Source: Sulfobacillus harzensis (GTDB taxonomy: Bacteria > Bacillota > Sulfobacillia > Sulfobacillales > Sulfobacillaceae). From it: a stretch of DNA of 44,102 nucleotides. Shown piece by piece: positions 1-7,906 of the stretch (positions are counted from its first letter, which is position 1; every line of letters starts with the position of its first letter). Position numbers and translations under genes: made by a program. Below the pieces are notes generated by a model, which saw only the letters and a list, made by a program, of their open reading frames with translations, did not search any database and was not told the DNA's origin. The stretch spans positions 1 to 44,102 of the forward strand of contig NZ_JABBVZ010000026.1 in NCBI RefSeq assembly GCF_012933365.1, given 5' to 3'.

Positions 1-109
<109 letters not shown>

Positions 110-822
110 GGTGAATATTCTGATAAAATGTCGGTAGTCCAGTGCTCCCTCGGGGCGGGACGACCCAGCGCGTACCCCTGAACGGCGTCCACACCCTCGT
201 CGGCCAATCCCGAGATCCACGCGGCGTCTTCGACGCCTTCGGCAATGACCAGCGCCCCAATCTCTTGGGCACATCGGACCCAGTGCCGCAGGGGTTCGGT
301 CGTCCGCGCCGCCCACACCTGCACAATCGAGCGGTCCAGTTTCACAATGTCCGGTTGGACGCTGTACAACCGCTCCACGGTGGAGTGCCCCGTGCCCGCA
401 TCGTCCATGGCGATCCGGTATCCTTGCCGCTTTAATCGCTGGATTCCTTGCAGATCGGCTGCCGATAACGCCGTGCTCTCGGTCACTTCCCAAACCACCT
501 GCGTGGGATTGGCCAAGTCCGACAAACTGCGGTACTCCCGAAAGTGCGCGCTACTCACGTTCAAAAATAATGCACCACCCAATGAGCCGGCGGCGACTTC
601 CGCCGCTCTGATGGCAACCCGATCCAACGCCACGGCCAATTGCTTCTGTTGCGCATAGACCCACACACGATCCGGCGCGCTCCCATTCGGAAACCTCGAC
701 AAGGCCTCGAAGCCCCAACGTTCTCCCGTGACCGTCCAAATGGGCTGAAACACCGCCATAATCTCGCCAGATGCCAAAGCCGCGTGTAGCGCCTGATGAA
801 CCCCAGATAACGCATCGTTCAT
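110..822 (-). CDS. EAL-domain cyclic-di-GMP phosphodiesterase, 3' end not resolved
   Basis: This is a soluble single-domain EAL protein that should hydrolyse c-di-GMP to pGpG. The sequence keeps the family signatures in order: FQPIW near residue 25, the EAL itself in FEALSRF, the metal-binding Asn in FLNVS, Glu in WEVTES, the DDAGTG loop, KLDRS, AEGVE and QGYALGRP. All catalytic metal ligands look intact, so it is probably active. The ATG at 822 has AGGAGG seven bases upstream, whereas an in-frame ATG at 828 lies only one base from that site, so 822 is preferred. About 237 residues are readable, and the normal EAL end is reached just before the frame enters the poly-C tract with no stop codon. 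The true stop is therefore unknown. It is transcribed divergently from a GGDEF cyclase across a 146-bp gap, which suggests an opposed synthesis and degradation pair. No sensor domain is present. Confidence 0.85.
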
Positions 823-907
823 TTCCATTCCTCCTGGGCAAACGCGGATACCTTTTCTAAATTTCGCGCCCAATCGACAGAGTCCTTCTTTCACGTCCAT
901 ACAAATT

Positions 908-937
908 TCGACACGAGCCAGTAATAAGACCTATAAT
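908..937 (+). promoter_or_regulatory. Candidate sigma-A promoter for the GGDEF gene
   Basis: TCGACA at 908-913 and a perfect TATAAT at 932-937 are separated by 18 bases. They lie about 30 bases before the start codon, with AAGGAG at 955-960 in between. The -35 box matches the consensus TTGACA at five of six positions. Confidence 0.5.
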
Positions 938-968
938 ACAAATGAAGAGTAGATAAGGAGTCATCTGA

Positions 969-1697
969 ATGGGTACCAAGCCGCCTCATCGCCGTCGGTC
1001 GGTAGCGGCCCCCCGGACCATGCTGTGGTTTGTGCTAGCCACTGCGGGATATACCGTGGGCACAACCGGCATCGGGTGGTGGGGTGCGACCACCGCTCAC
1101 ACCGTTCGTACGATCATAGCCGAAAGCATTCTTTGGGTCATTTTTCTTCTGACGATGCTCCGATTTCTGATGCATAGACTCGTACGTCCCTGGCAAGCCG
1201 CGGCCATTCACGACGACCTTACCGGCGTCTTGCGCGCCGGTGCCTTTTGGGAGCGGGCCGAACGCCAGATGACCGAGGCGATGATCGCCCGTCATCCAAC
1301 TGCCTTCGTCTTCTTTGATCTCGATGATTTCAAGCAAATTAACGATCAGTACGGCCATGCGGTCGGCGACGCGGTGCTCCAGGCGTTGAGTACGATCTTG
1401 CGCCAATCCGTCCGTAGCGGGGATCTTCTCGGGCGCTTGGGTGGCGAAGAGTTCGGGTGGTTTATGACAGGCGTCGCGCCGGCGGACGCGGTGCTGGCTG
1501 CCCAACGTGTCCTCGCCCGGTGTCGAACGACGGCTGTGCTGCCTTTGCGTGGGTTTAGTCTCTCGGGCGGATTGGCCGTCGCCTCACCCGATCCTGCGGA
1601 ACCCCTAACCGCCTGGGATTTGGGCCGTCGGGCCGATTACGCCCTCTATCAAGCCAAAGCACAGGGCAAAGGGCAAATTGTGCAATTCATGCCCTAA
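969..1697 (+). CDS. Membrane-anchored GGDEF diguanylate cyclase
   Basis: This protein should synthesise cyclic-di-GMP from two GTP. Two predicted transmembrane helices fill roughly residues 17-37 and 48-68 with only a short loop between them, so any sensing is probably within the membrane. The GGDEF domain starts at HDDLTGVLRAGAF. It carries the substrate-binding FFDLDDFKQIND segment and the active-site motif as GGEEF, a common active variant. An RxxD inhibitory site (RSGD) sits exactly five residues before GGEEF, so product feedback inhibition is likely. At 242 residues it is a minimal cyclase. The start has AAGGAG eight bases upstream. It is head-to-head with the EAL phosphodiesterase, and the nearest large operon encodes a pilus or secretion apparatus, a common kind of target for c-di-GMP control. 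That link is inference from proximity only. Confidence 0.88.
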   Translation: MGTKPPHRRRSVAAPRTMLWFVLATAGYTVGTTGIGWWGATTAHTVRTIIAESILWVIFLLTMLRFLMHRLVRPWQAAAIHDDLTGVLRAGAFWERAERQMTEAMIARHPTAFVFFDLDDFKQINDQYGHAVGDAVLQALSTILRQSVRSGDLLGRLGGEEFGWFMTGVAPADAVLAAQRVLARCRTTAVLPLRGFSLSGGLAVASPDPAEPLTAWDLGRRADYALYQAKAQGKGQIVQFMP

Positions 1698-1777
1698 CGC
1701 TCGTGGTTCGGAAAAATAGGCTACTGGCAACCAGCACTCGGTAGGGAGACATGTGGTCATCCAACCCGTTCACTCCG

Positions 1778-3067
1778 CTAATCCGTGCCGTCGAATCGTG
1801 TCGATCGATGGACAGGGGTTGAGTATTGGACCGGACGACATCCCATGGCACACTCGCATCGAGGTAACGAGCCATGCCGTTGGACCTTGGACCCGGATAG
1901 TGAGGAAATGGGGCTGTGGGTGGACCGGTGGCTGCAATCTCTGCGGAAGGCGGGGCTCAAGCCCCGTGCGTTGCAGCGGTACGCCGAACGGTTGGCGGAT
2001 GCCCTGGCGGCCCGGATTGTGATTCGGACCTCGTGGCGGCGTTTTTTGCGTTTATCCATCAGGCGCCGTGATCCGCGCAAGCGTTGGGGCGCAACAAGAT
2101 CGGGGATCGGGGTGCCTGTAGTGAGTAGGGTGCTCCTTGTCTGGCCCGTCGCCATAGCCTCCAACAACTCTAACGCCTCACCGCCACGCACTTCGCCCAC
2201 GATGATGCGATCCGGGCGCATTCGCAACGCATTGATCACCAGTTGGCGGACAGTCGTTTGGCGATGCGCCTCCAAGCGAACGGTATTGCGGTGGGCAATG
2301 TTGAGCTCGCGTACGTCCTCAATAGTCACGAGCCGCTCCTGCTCGGGAATCTCTTCCGCCATAAGCCGAAGCAGTGAGGTTTTACCGCTGCTGGCGCCTC
2401 CGGCAATGATGATGTTGTGACGTTGCACCACCATCTGCCGCAAGTCCTCCCACAAGGCTTCACTAAATGACCCGCGGCTTAAGTAGTCATCAAGGCCCAG
2501 GGCACGTACCGGGTGACGGCGAATCGTAATGGACGGAACCTCCGAGACCGGCGGGATCACGCAATGAATACGGGAGCCATCACTGAGCTGGGCATCGCAG
2601 AGAGGCACCTCGGTGTTCAGTTCGCGGCCGGCCCGATTGGCAATGCGCCGTGCGAGGTCTCCCACTTCGTCGACATCGACGAAATCGACTGCCACGGGCT
2701 GGATGCGCCCCTCGCGTTCTACAAATGCATCCAGCCCGTTGACCATAATTTCCGTGACCGCCTCATCCTGCAACAGCGCGTCCAACGGTCCCAATCCCGT
2801 CAGTCGATGCACCAGCGAGCGGCGATAGAAGGCGGTCAGATGGGGCGGACACTGGAGATCCTCGGACACAATCTGACTTAAGGCTTCTTCCAGTCGCTCA
2901 ACGCGCGTTCGATCCCATACTAAATGCTGGGCAACATCGGGATACCGTTCCATCAGAAGCTGACTCCACCGCGTCAAGGTTGGCTCCAGATCGCCCCGAT
3001 CCTCTTCCGCATGGTTAGTTAACGCTTGAGCCGCCACGCTTTCCGGTTTCCAGCTAAACGTTGACAT
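1778..3067 (-). CDS. cpaF: CpaF/VirB11-type secretion ATPase with replaced C-terminus
   Basis: This is a traffic ATPase of the GspE/VirB11/CpaF superfamily, which would energise pilus assembly or secretion from the cytoplasmic face. The N-terminal portion is typical: LTGLGPLDALL, ITEIMVNG-like EIMVNG, a Walker A (GGASSGKT near residue 225), the Asp box IEDVREL and Walker B in IIVGEVRGGEA. After GEALELLEAMATG (near base 2150) the usual continuation with the catalytic His box (GSL.T.HAN) and the last 100 or so residues are missing. They are replaced by about 120 Arg/Ser-rich residues that are the antisense of the neighbouring plus-strand sequence. The protein is therefore probably inactive or the product of a rearrangement. 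The ATG at 3067 follows GGGAAGGG and overlaps the upstream gene by 14 bases. Downstream Tad genes of the TadB/TadC type are absent. Confidence 0.75.
   Translation of the reverse strand: MSTFSWKPESVAAQALTNHAEEDRGDLEPTLTRWSQLLMERYPDVAQHLVWDRTRVERLEEALSQIVSEDLQCPPHLTAFYRRSLVHRLTGLGPLDALLQDEAVTEIMVNGLDAFVEREGRIQPVAVDFVDVDEVGDLARRIANRAGRELNTEVPLCDAQLSDGSRIHCVIPPVSEVPSITIRRHPVRALGLDDYLSRGSFSEALWEDLRQMVVQRHNIIIAGGASSGKTSLLRLMAEEIPEQERLVTIEDVRELNIAHRNTVRLEAHRQTTVRQLVINALRMRPDRIIVGEVRGGEALELLEAMATGQTRSTLLTTGTPIPDLVAPQRLRGSRRLMDKRKKRRHEVRITIRAARASANRSAYRCNARGLSPAFRRDCSHRSTHSPISSLSGSKVQRHGSLPRCECAMGCRPVQYSTPVHRSTRFDGTD
1848..2106 (+). pseudogene. Unrecognised reading frame at the cpaF junction, possibly a recombinase remnant
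   Basis: An open frame beginning near 1785, with an ATG near 1845, encodes a charged helical stretch (WVDRWLQSLRKAGLKPRALQ and following). It loosely resembles the N-terminal core-binding region of tyrosine recombinases, where a phrase of the type 'sLRkaGlspraL..Y' is common. No catalytic Arg/His/Tyr region follows. A second frame takes over near 2030 with a more natural composition (DLVAAFFAFIHQ) and then stops, which hints at a frameshift. Beyond about 2110 the plus strand is only the antisense of the cpaF-like gene. I do not recognise the family with certainty. It could equally be unrelated non-coding sequence. Confidence 0.25.
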
Positions 3068-4013
3068 CAAATCCCTTCCCTTTCGTCTTCGCGCGCGCAT
3101 GCGCCATCCATGCCCGCACACCCAACCGGGGCCGTCCAGAATCACACTCCGGTTCCGCCGGAGAGGCTCTGAGCGTATCCGGCGACAATACCGACACGTG
3201 TAGCTGCGGCTGGTATAAGCGGCAAAATTCGCGGGTATTCTGAAGCACGCGCTCACTGGTATCCTGGCTGGCCCAAACCATCATGTGCTCCACCCGGCTC
3301 ACCACGTAGAGCGCTTCCCGCCGACCAATCCGGGACCCTAAATAGAGTCCCTGCCACGCCCACGGCAAATTGAGCATCCGATCCAGATCGGCGTTTTCCG
3401 GAACGGCGCTGCCCGGCCGCCAAGGCGGCGGGGCGGGAATCACCCAGAGTCCGTCGACGGCAAGTGCCCGCCAGCGCTCAAACAAATATTCGCCGCGTTC
3501 AAACACCCGTGGCGCAACATAGAGCGATGCGCCCGCGCCCGCCTCATCCAAGTCCACCCACCCGCCCCCAGGTCCCCACTGCTTTCGGGCCAATGCCCCA
3601 AGGCACTCCACTAGCGGCTTAAGCGGCGGATAAGGAAAGACCGACACCACCGTGAAACGCTGGGGCAGAACGAGCGAGGTCAAATCGCTCGAGGCCCACC
3701 AACGGCGCAGGCGGTCAGCATCAATCTCCCCACGCCATACTTCCGCTCGCCCCTGAAGCTCTTCCCATCGCGAGTGGCTGAATTTCTCGCCCACCCAGAT
3801 GACGACTTCAGGTCCTCCGGCCCGATGAGGCCGGTCTAACAGCCACTCGAGCGCCATGTCGAAATCGGGAATTCGCTCTCCCACCAGTACCGCTTCAGCT
3901 TTGTCCATCGCCTGAACCGCCTCGCTCCAGGAACGCACCTGGATCACCGTCTTAGGCGCTTCCTGGGCAAGGAACTGGTCCACACCTTCGTGACCGCTTG
4001 CAACGATTTTCAT
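3054..4013 (-). CDS. Hypothetical protein between SAF protein and CpaF, possibly CpaE/TadZ-like
   Basis: This 319-residue cytoplasmic protein has no clear signature motif. Its N-terminal 100 residues have alternating strands and helices (MKIVASGHEGVDQFLAQE, AEAVLVGERIPDFDMALEWL) resembling a degenerate receiver domain. The middle contains TVVSVFPYPPLKPLVECLG where ParA-like ATPases would have a Walker loop, but no GKT is present. Tad operons usually place CpaE/TadZ, a receiver-plus-ParA-like localisation protein, between CpaB and CpaF. The position here matches that order exactly, so a diverged CpaE is the best guess. The family assignment is inference from context. Its ATG overlaps the stop of the SAF gene as ATGA, and its own end overlaps cpaF, indicating translational coupling. 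Confidence 0.5.
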   Translation of the reverse strand: MKIVASGHEGVDQFLAQEAPKTVIQVRSWSEAVQAMDKAEAVLVGERIPDFDMALEWLLDRPHRAGGPEVVIWVGEKFSHSRWEELQGRAEVWRGEIDADRLRRWWASSDLTSLVLPQRFTVVSVFPYPPLKPLVECLGALARKQWGPGGGWVDLDEAGAGASLYVAPRVFERGEYLFERWRALAVDGLWVIPAPPPWRPGSAVPENADLDRMLNLPWAWQGLYLGSRIGRREALYVVSRVEHMMVWASQDTSERVLQNTREFCRLYQPQLHVSVLSPDTLRASPAEPECDSGRPRLGVRAWMAHARAKTKGKGFDVNV

Positions 4014-4552
4014 CGTTCCATCCCCACTAGTTCAATGGTGCTTTCGAACGCCTGACGCTCATAAGCGATCGCCTGCGTGAGCGGCATAGCGACTTGCACA
4101 CTTGCCCCGTGGCTCAGGCCTACCACCGTCACAGGGCCGGATTGCCAGGCCAGTTGCCCGTTTTTGAGAACCGCCAATATATCGACCTGGCGGCCAATGG
4201 CGGCCACAGTCACATCGGCGGAATCGGCGGGCGCCACCGCCACCACGACCGCCCCCGAAGGAGGCCTAGCCCCGACGTCCACGGGGGAGACAATCTCACC
4301 TGCAAAAAGTGGCGTCTTGGCATAGCCCACGAGCGATGCCGGCTCAACCCCATGGATACGGGTAGATTTCACCCAACGAATATCGGACGCGGAGAGCCGC
4401 GTCCCAGCAGCCACATCGTGCCGCAGCACCGGTACCAGCAGCGCCTGTGGCTGGCGGCGCGGCACCACGCTGAGCACCATGAACACCAGGGCTGCAGCCA
4501 CGAATGCAGCCAATCCGGCCCGCTCTTGCAGGCGGCCGATTGCCCCTTTCAT
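4010..4552 (-). CDS. SAF-domain protein, CpaB/RcpC-like
   Basis: This 180-residue protein has one N-terminal membrane anchor (AAFVAAALVFMVLSVV, roughly residues 16-31). A SAF domain follows from about residue 38 (VLRHDVAAGTRLSASDIRWV), ending in the typical PLFAGEIVSPVDVG. SAF domains of CpaB/RcpC type are found in Flp/Tad pilus assembly, where they act in the periplasm or cell-wall space. The C-terminal part (VAPADSADVTVAAIGRQVDIL) also fits CpaB. I chose the ATG at 4552 because it forms an ATGA overlap with the end of the virB4-like gene and sits behind GGGGAGGG. A start 30 bases further upstream would lack this arrangement. Its neighbours on both sides overlap it, so it belongs to the same transcript as the type IV secretion genes. 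Confidence 0.75.
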   Translation of the reverse strand: MKGAIGRLQERAGLAAFVAAALVFMVLSVVPRRQPQALLVPVLRHDVAAGTRLSASDIRWVKSTRIHGVEPASLVGYAKTPLFAGEIVSPVDVGARPPSGAVVVAVAPADSADVTVAAIGRQVDILAVLKNGQLAWQSGPVTVVGLSHGASVQVAMPLTQAIAYERQAFESTIELVGMER

Positions 4553-6222
4553 CCCAATCCCTCCCCTGTTGGCGCCAGCCATTGCTGCTCTTGGCGCGAC
4601 GCAATCACCTTAAGCGGCAGATGGTCGTCATCAAGAATGAGAAGCCCTTCTCCTGTCCCCGCCGATCCAATCCAGTCCACTTCGCCGTCGTGAAGCCGCA
4701 TCAGCTCGGCTACCTCCGCCAGACTTTCCGGGTGCTGGCGCAACAACAGCACCATGGGAGCGTTGCGAAAACAAACCTCGGCCGCCCGATTACGGGTAAA
4801 GTCTCCGATATCCTGCGACAACAGGCTGAGCGCCGTACCCCACTTGCGCGCCCGGCGAAATAGCTCCTCAAGATATGGCGCCGAACTGTGATCTGTCAGC
4901 AAGCGCCAGGCTTCATCAAAAATCACTAGCCGACGCCCCTCTTGACGTCCCATGCGCCGCATGACCCATTCGGTCAAGGCCAGATACACGGCTCCTTTGA
5001 TGGACTCGCTGAGGCGACTCAAGTCAAACACCTCAAAGCGATCCGATGCAGCGTTGGGTGGCCCGGCGGCCGCCCGCCATCGCTCCCCGGCCAATCGTAG
5101 CCGAGACCCCGCTCTTCGGTCCGCTTTGTCCGTGGCCTCGATGAGTCGATCCAAGGTTACGGCAGTGACACTGTCTGGGGTAAAACGCCCCGGCGGGCCA
5201 CTCATGAGGTGCCACAAGGCATCGTGGATGGATATTCCCCAAGTCTCCATAAGTTCAGGGGACAACCGCCGGAGTAGCCGCAGGATAAAGTCCCCTTGGC
5301 GTTCTCGTTCCTCGATGCCGCCCGTATCAACGGTGAATGGGTCATAGGGAAAGCCGCTGGCCTGGCCCAAAGTCCACAGGGTAGCGCCACGCTCTGCCAA
5401 CCATCGGTACTCGCCCTCGGGATCGACGATGGTGACGCGGATGCCCCGATAACGGGAGCGAACGGCCTCAAGTTTTGCGGCAAAGCTCTTCCCCGCTCCC
5501 GACCACCCAATAGTAATGGAGTGGGGTGCAGCCATTTGAAACCGGTCCACGATAACCAAGGTTCGGCTGGCAGGATTGATGCCCATCACTTGGCCGTGCG
5601 GATGTACCACATCGCGCGAGGAAAAGGGAAACAGCGTTGCCCAGGCGCGCGAATCCATCTCGCGCAGCTTGTCGCTCCCCTCGCCCAATGGCCACAGTCG
5701 TCGGAGCCCTATTGCCTGCTGAAACCGGAGCCGGCGCAACACCACCATCATCCCCTGTGCCAGACTCTCCAAAAGCCGTGAGTTGTGCTCCAATTCCTCC
5801 AACGACCCACCCCAAACTGTGATGGTGAGACCGACTTCCAGCATCCGGGCATCGCCACGGGCCATCTGCCGGCGCACCGTTTCAGCATCCTCAAGCGCGA
5901 CGCTGTCCTCGGCGCGTCCGATGCGTCCTTGCGCCCGATCCGCCGCAACCGATCCGCGATGCCAAACCATACGCCGGCCGATGCTTTTCACCGCCTCGCC
6001 CAAATCCACGGGGGCGCAAGATATGGCCAGTGTAATGGGGTCGGGAAACCCCATCAACGGTTCAAACCAACCCGGACTGACTTCCCGGGGATACCCAACC
6101 ACGGTATAGCTGCGGGCATAAGTGTCTCCCACCTCGGCATAGTCCGGAAAGAGCGCCAAATGCGACGGCCACACCGCATCCAATGGATCGCGCCTCGGCT
6201 CCCAACGCCGTCTTAATCCCAT
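4549..6222 (-). CDS. virB4: VirB4/TraC-type conjugation ATPase
   Basis: This 557-residue AAA+ ATPase of the VirB4 family should power assembly of a type IV secretion channel or pilus. The C-terminal half has Walker A (GWSGAGKSF near residue 245), the following VDPEGEYRW segment characteristic of VirB4/TraG-like HerA ATPases, Walker B (RLVIFDEAW near 445) and the SLLSQDIGDF motif III region. The N-terminal half has the VirB4 Arg-rich hairpin region (DAETVRRQMARGD). The family is usually longer, about 600-850 residues, and part of its usual N-terminal domain seems to be supplied by the separate upstream protein. The ATG at 6222 has GGGGGTGA seven bases upstream and is preferred to a TTG six bases earlier. 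It overlaps the preceding gene by 10 bases and the SAF gene by four. Confidence 0.85.
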   Translation of the reverse strand: MGLRRRWEPRRDPLDAVWPSHLALFPDYAEVGDTYARSYTVVGYPREVSPGWFEPLMGFPDPITLAISCAPVDLGEAVKSIGRRMVWHRGSVAADRAQGRIGRAEDSVALEDAETVRRQMARGDARMLEVGLTITVWGGSLEELEHNSRLLESLAQGMMVVLRRLRFQQAIGLRRLWPLGEGSDKLREMDSRAWATLFPFSSRDVVHPHGQVMGINPASRTLVIVDRFQMAAPHSITIGWSGAGKSFAAKLEAVRSRYRGIRVTIVDPEGEYRWLAERGATLWTLGQASGFPYDPFTVDTGGIEERERQGDFILRLLRRLSPELMETWGISIHDALWHLMSGPPGRFTPDSVTAVTLDRLIEATDKADRRAGSRLRLAGERWRAAAGPPNAASDRFEVFDLSRLSESIKGAVYLALTEWVMRRMGRQEGRRLVIFDEAWRLLTDHSSAPYLEELFRRARKWGTALSLLSQDIGDFTRNRAAEVCFRNAPMVLLLRQHPESLAEVAELMRLHDGEVDWIGSAGTGEGLLILDDDHLPLKVIASRQEQQWLAPTGEGLG

Positions 6223-6803
6223 GCCCAATTCACCCCCGCCGGCAAACGCCGACCGCCACCCAAGCTGGCAAACAGGAAGCGGAACAGATCATCCCGTTCC
6301 AAGCTCTTTACCCGGATGCCTAGCGGCTTAAGCCCGGCCGCAATCAAGTCGCGGCGCCGTTCCAATTCCCGTTCCGCCTCGTCCCACAGCACTTCGCCGT
6401 GCCGCCGGGGCCGAGTGCGTGTATCGAGTCCCTGCCATGAAAGAATGATGAAAAATCGCCGCCGTACCAGATGCTGGACCGTAGCTGTCTCTTGAATAAA
6501 CTCGATGTAGTCGCCTAAAGATGGCCTCAAATGGGGTTCAATGTCCTCTTCGCCACTCTTCATTTCGCCAAGATAGTCATCCATTCTCAATACATCGGAG
6601 CGCACCAAGATCTCTACGGGAAAGCTTAAGCTGTTTAAAAAAGCCGTGTAGGCGTTGACTAGCCGTTCTTGATCCTTTACCGAACGGAGGCCGAAATTGA
6701 TGGGAAACGCTTCTAACACTGCCGAGTAACGATCCCGCCCCACCAGACACAAACCGGGACCCACGGCACGAATGGGAAAGACTTGATTCATCCGAACAGC
6801 CAT
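6213..6803 (-). CDS. TraC-like/VirB4 N-terminal-like conjugation protein
   Basis: This 196-residue soluble protein opens with MNQVFPIRAVGPGLCLVGRD and continues with a pattern (AVLEAFPINFGLRSVKDQER, LSFPVEILVRSD, HLVRRRFFIILSW) seen in the TraC-like proteins that sit between PrgI and VirB4 in Gram-positive conjugation clusters. These resemble the N-terminal domain of VirB4 that has been split off. It contains no Walker motifs. A GAGGTGA site lies seven bases before the ATG. It probably docks to VirB4 at the inner face of the membrane, but this is inference from family context. A 45-base gap separates it from prgI, the only notable spacing inside the operon. Confidence 0.6.
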   Translation of the reverse strand: MAVRMNQVFPIRAVGPGLCLVGRDRYSAVLEAFPINFGLRSVKDQERLVNAYTAFLNSLSFPVEILVRSDVLRMDDYLGEMKSGEEDIEPHLRPSLGDYIEFIQETATVQHLVRRRFFIILSWQGLDTRTRPRRHGEVLWDEAERELERRRDLIAAGLKPLGIRVKSLERDDLFRFLFASLGGGRRLPAGVNWAWD

Positions 6804-6848
6804 ATTCTCGTCACCTCTTTAGACATGTCATGAGAAATCCATTCTCCC

Positions 6849-7130
6849 TTAGGGAAGGAAGAGTCGGGGTCGAAGCCAGAAGCCGGCGGCGCGGCATGCC
6901 CATTCGGGAAGGCTGGTGCCTTCCAACCGAACCAGGGCCATAGCCAATCCCAGCGTGGTCGTTGCCGCCATGATTGCAAGAGCGGCTGTGCGGTGCTGGT
7001 GCAGCATCCGCCACCAGACCAAGTCCAAAGCTGCTGCCGCCATGACCCATATCAGGTCCGCCAATGTCATTCCGAACAATATTTCCGGCTCGCGTTTTAA
7101 GGGCAGGAAGACCGTTCGTGTTACCGCCAT
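6849..7130 (-). CDS. PrgI family membrane protein
   Basis: This 93-residue protein starts with TVFLPLKREPEILFGMTLAD, the hallmark PrgI opening in which a basic segment and an E-x-x-LFG-x-T turn lead into two transmembrane helices (about residues 22-40 and 46-64). PrgI-type proteins are small inner-membrane components of Gram-positive type IV secretion systems and are commonly placed directly before VirB4-like genes, as here. The ATG at 7130 has GGGGAGTGA upstream and overlaps the end of the virB6-like gene by 10 bases. A 49-codon upstream extension of the frame lies entirely within that gene and is not used. Confidence 0.75.
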   Translation of the reverse strand: MAVTRTVFLPLKREPEILFGMTLADLIWVMAAAALDLVWWRMLHQHRTAALAIMAATTTLGLAMALVRLEGTSLPEWACRAAGFWLRPRLFLP

Positions 7131-7906
7131 AGTCGTGTCACTCCCCACCCGGCGCCGGCTAAGCGGCGGAATTGCGCGGGAACCCGGGTCATATACCAAA
7201 ACAGGGCGACTTCCAGAAAGATGGTGGAGTTGCCCAAAGACCGGGATCCGACCAACTGCACTGCGAGCCAAAAGCACGCAGCATGCAGCGTTTGCACAAA
7301 CACCACCACCACGAGTTCTCGAAGTAGATTGCCAATGGCCCGGTCATCTCCGAACGCGGCCCAAGCCATGGCGAACCAGGGAATGGCTGCTGTCAACAGA
7401 TAGAGCTCAATCATGCGAGCGGCATAGAACACCGCCAGATATAGCACGATCCCAATCAGCGCCAGCGCCGTAAGGAGTACGGCTAACGGAGACAGACTGC
7501 CTTGAGGAGCAGCTCCTGAGGCCAGGGACCCGGCGCCGCCGATTATCGCCGCCACCGCCGCGTTATTGAGGGTTAGCATCATCCGCACCGCCCAGATCCC
7601 AGCCGTTGCCATGAGGGCCGCGGTGAGCAAGCGTTCCAGCACCACCGGAAGCGGCAGCCGAAGTCCCGGCAAGGCGAGTTCAGGCCACATCGAGCGGAGC
7701 ACCGCCACCAACAACACCACCCCCACTGTACCCAGAGCGGCGTCACGGCTGATGCTGTAGAGATGCATGACCGCCGAGGGCCACGGCAACGGCGCGAACA
7801 GCGTGTGTTTCAGTCCTTTGCCGGCCAGCCTTACCATTTGCTGCCACGCCCAGCGGGATAAACTGTTGACTACCCAAACTACCGGGTCAAGCGTGGGGCG
7901 ACTCAT
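7121..7906 (-). CDS. VirB6/TrbL-like polytopic membrane protein
   Basis: This 261-residue protein has about six hydrophobic segments, approximately at 52-72, 84-106, 110-130, 137-160, 165-187 and 195-215. A Gly/Ala-rich loop (AAIIGGAGSLASGAA) lies in the centre. This topology and its place between a VirB2-like pilin and PrgI are those of the VirB6/TrbL channel component. No sequence motif is strong enough to prove it. The ATG at 7906 shares one base with the stop of the pilin gene (TGATG), and a GTG one codon earlier is also possible. No clear Shine-Dalgarno is seen, so translation is probably coupled to the pilin gene. Confidence 0.65.
   Translation of the reverse strand: MSRPTLDPVVWVVNSLSRWAWQQMVRLAGKGLKHTLFAPLPWPSAVMHLYSISRDAALGTVGVVLLVAVLRSMWPELALPGLRLPLPVVLERLLTAALMATAGIWAVRMMLTLNNAAVAAIIGGAGSLASGAAPQGSLSPLAVLLTALALIGIVLYLAVFYAARMIELYLLTAAIPWFAMAWAAFGDDRAIGNLLRELVVVVFVQTLHAACFWLAVQLVGSRSLGNSTIFLEVALFWYMTRVPAQFRRLAGAGWGVTRLWR

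Noticed and set aside
551..841. Arg-rich minus-strand frames at the left end
   Set aside because: They are shadows of the EAL gene, which itself reads through all family motifs in another frame.
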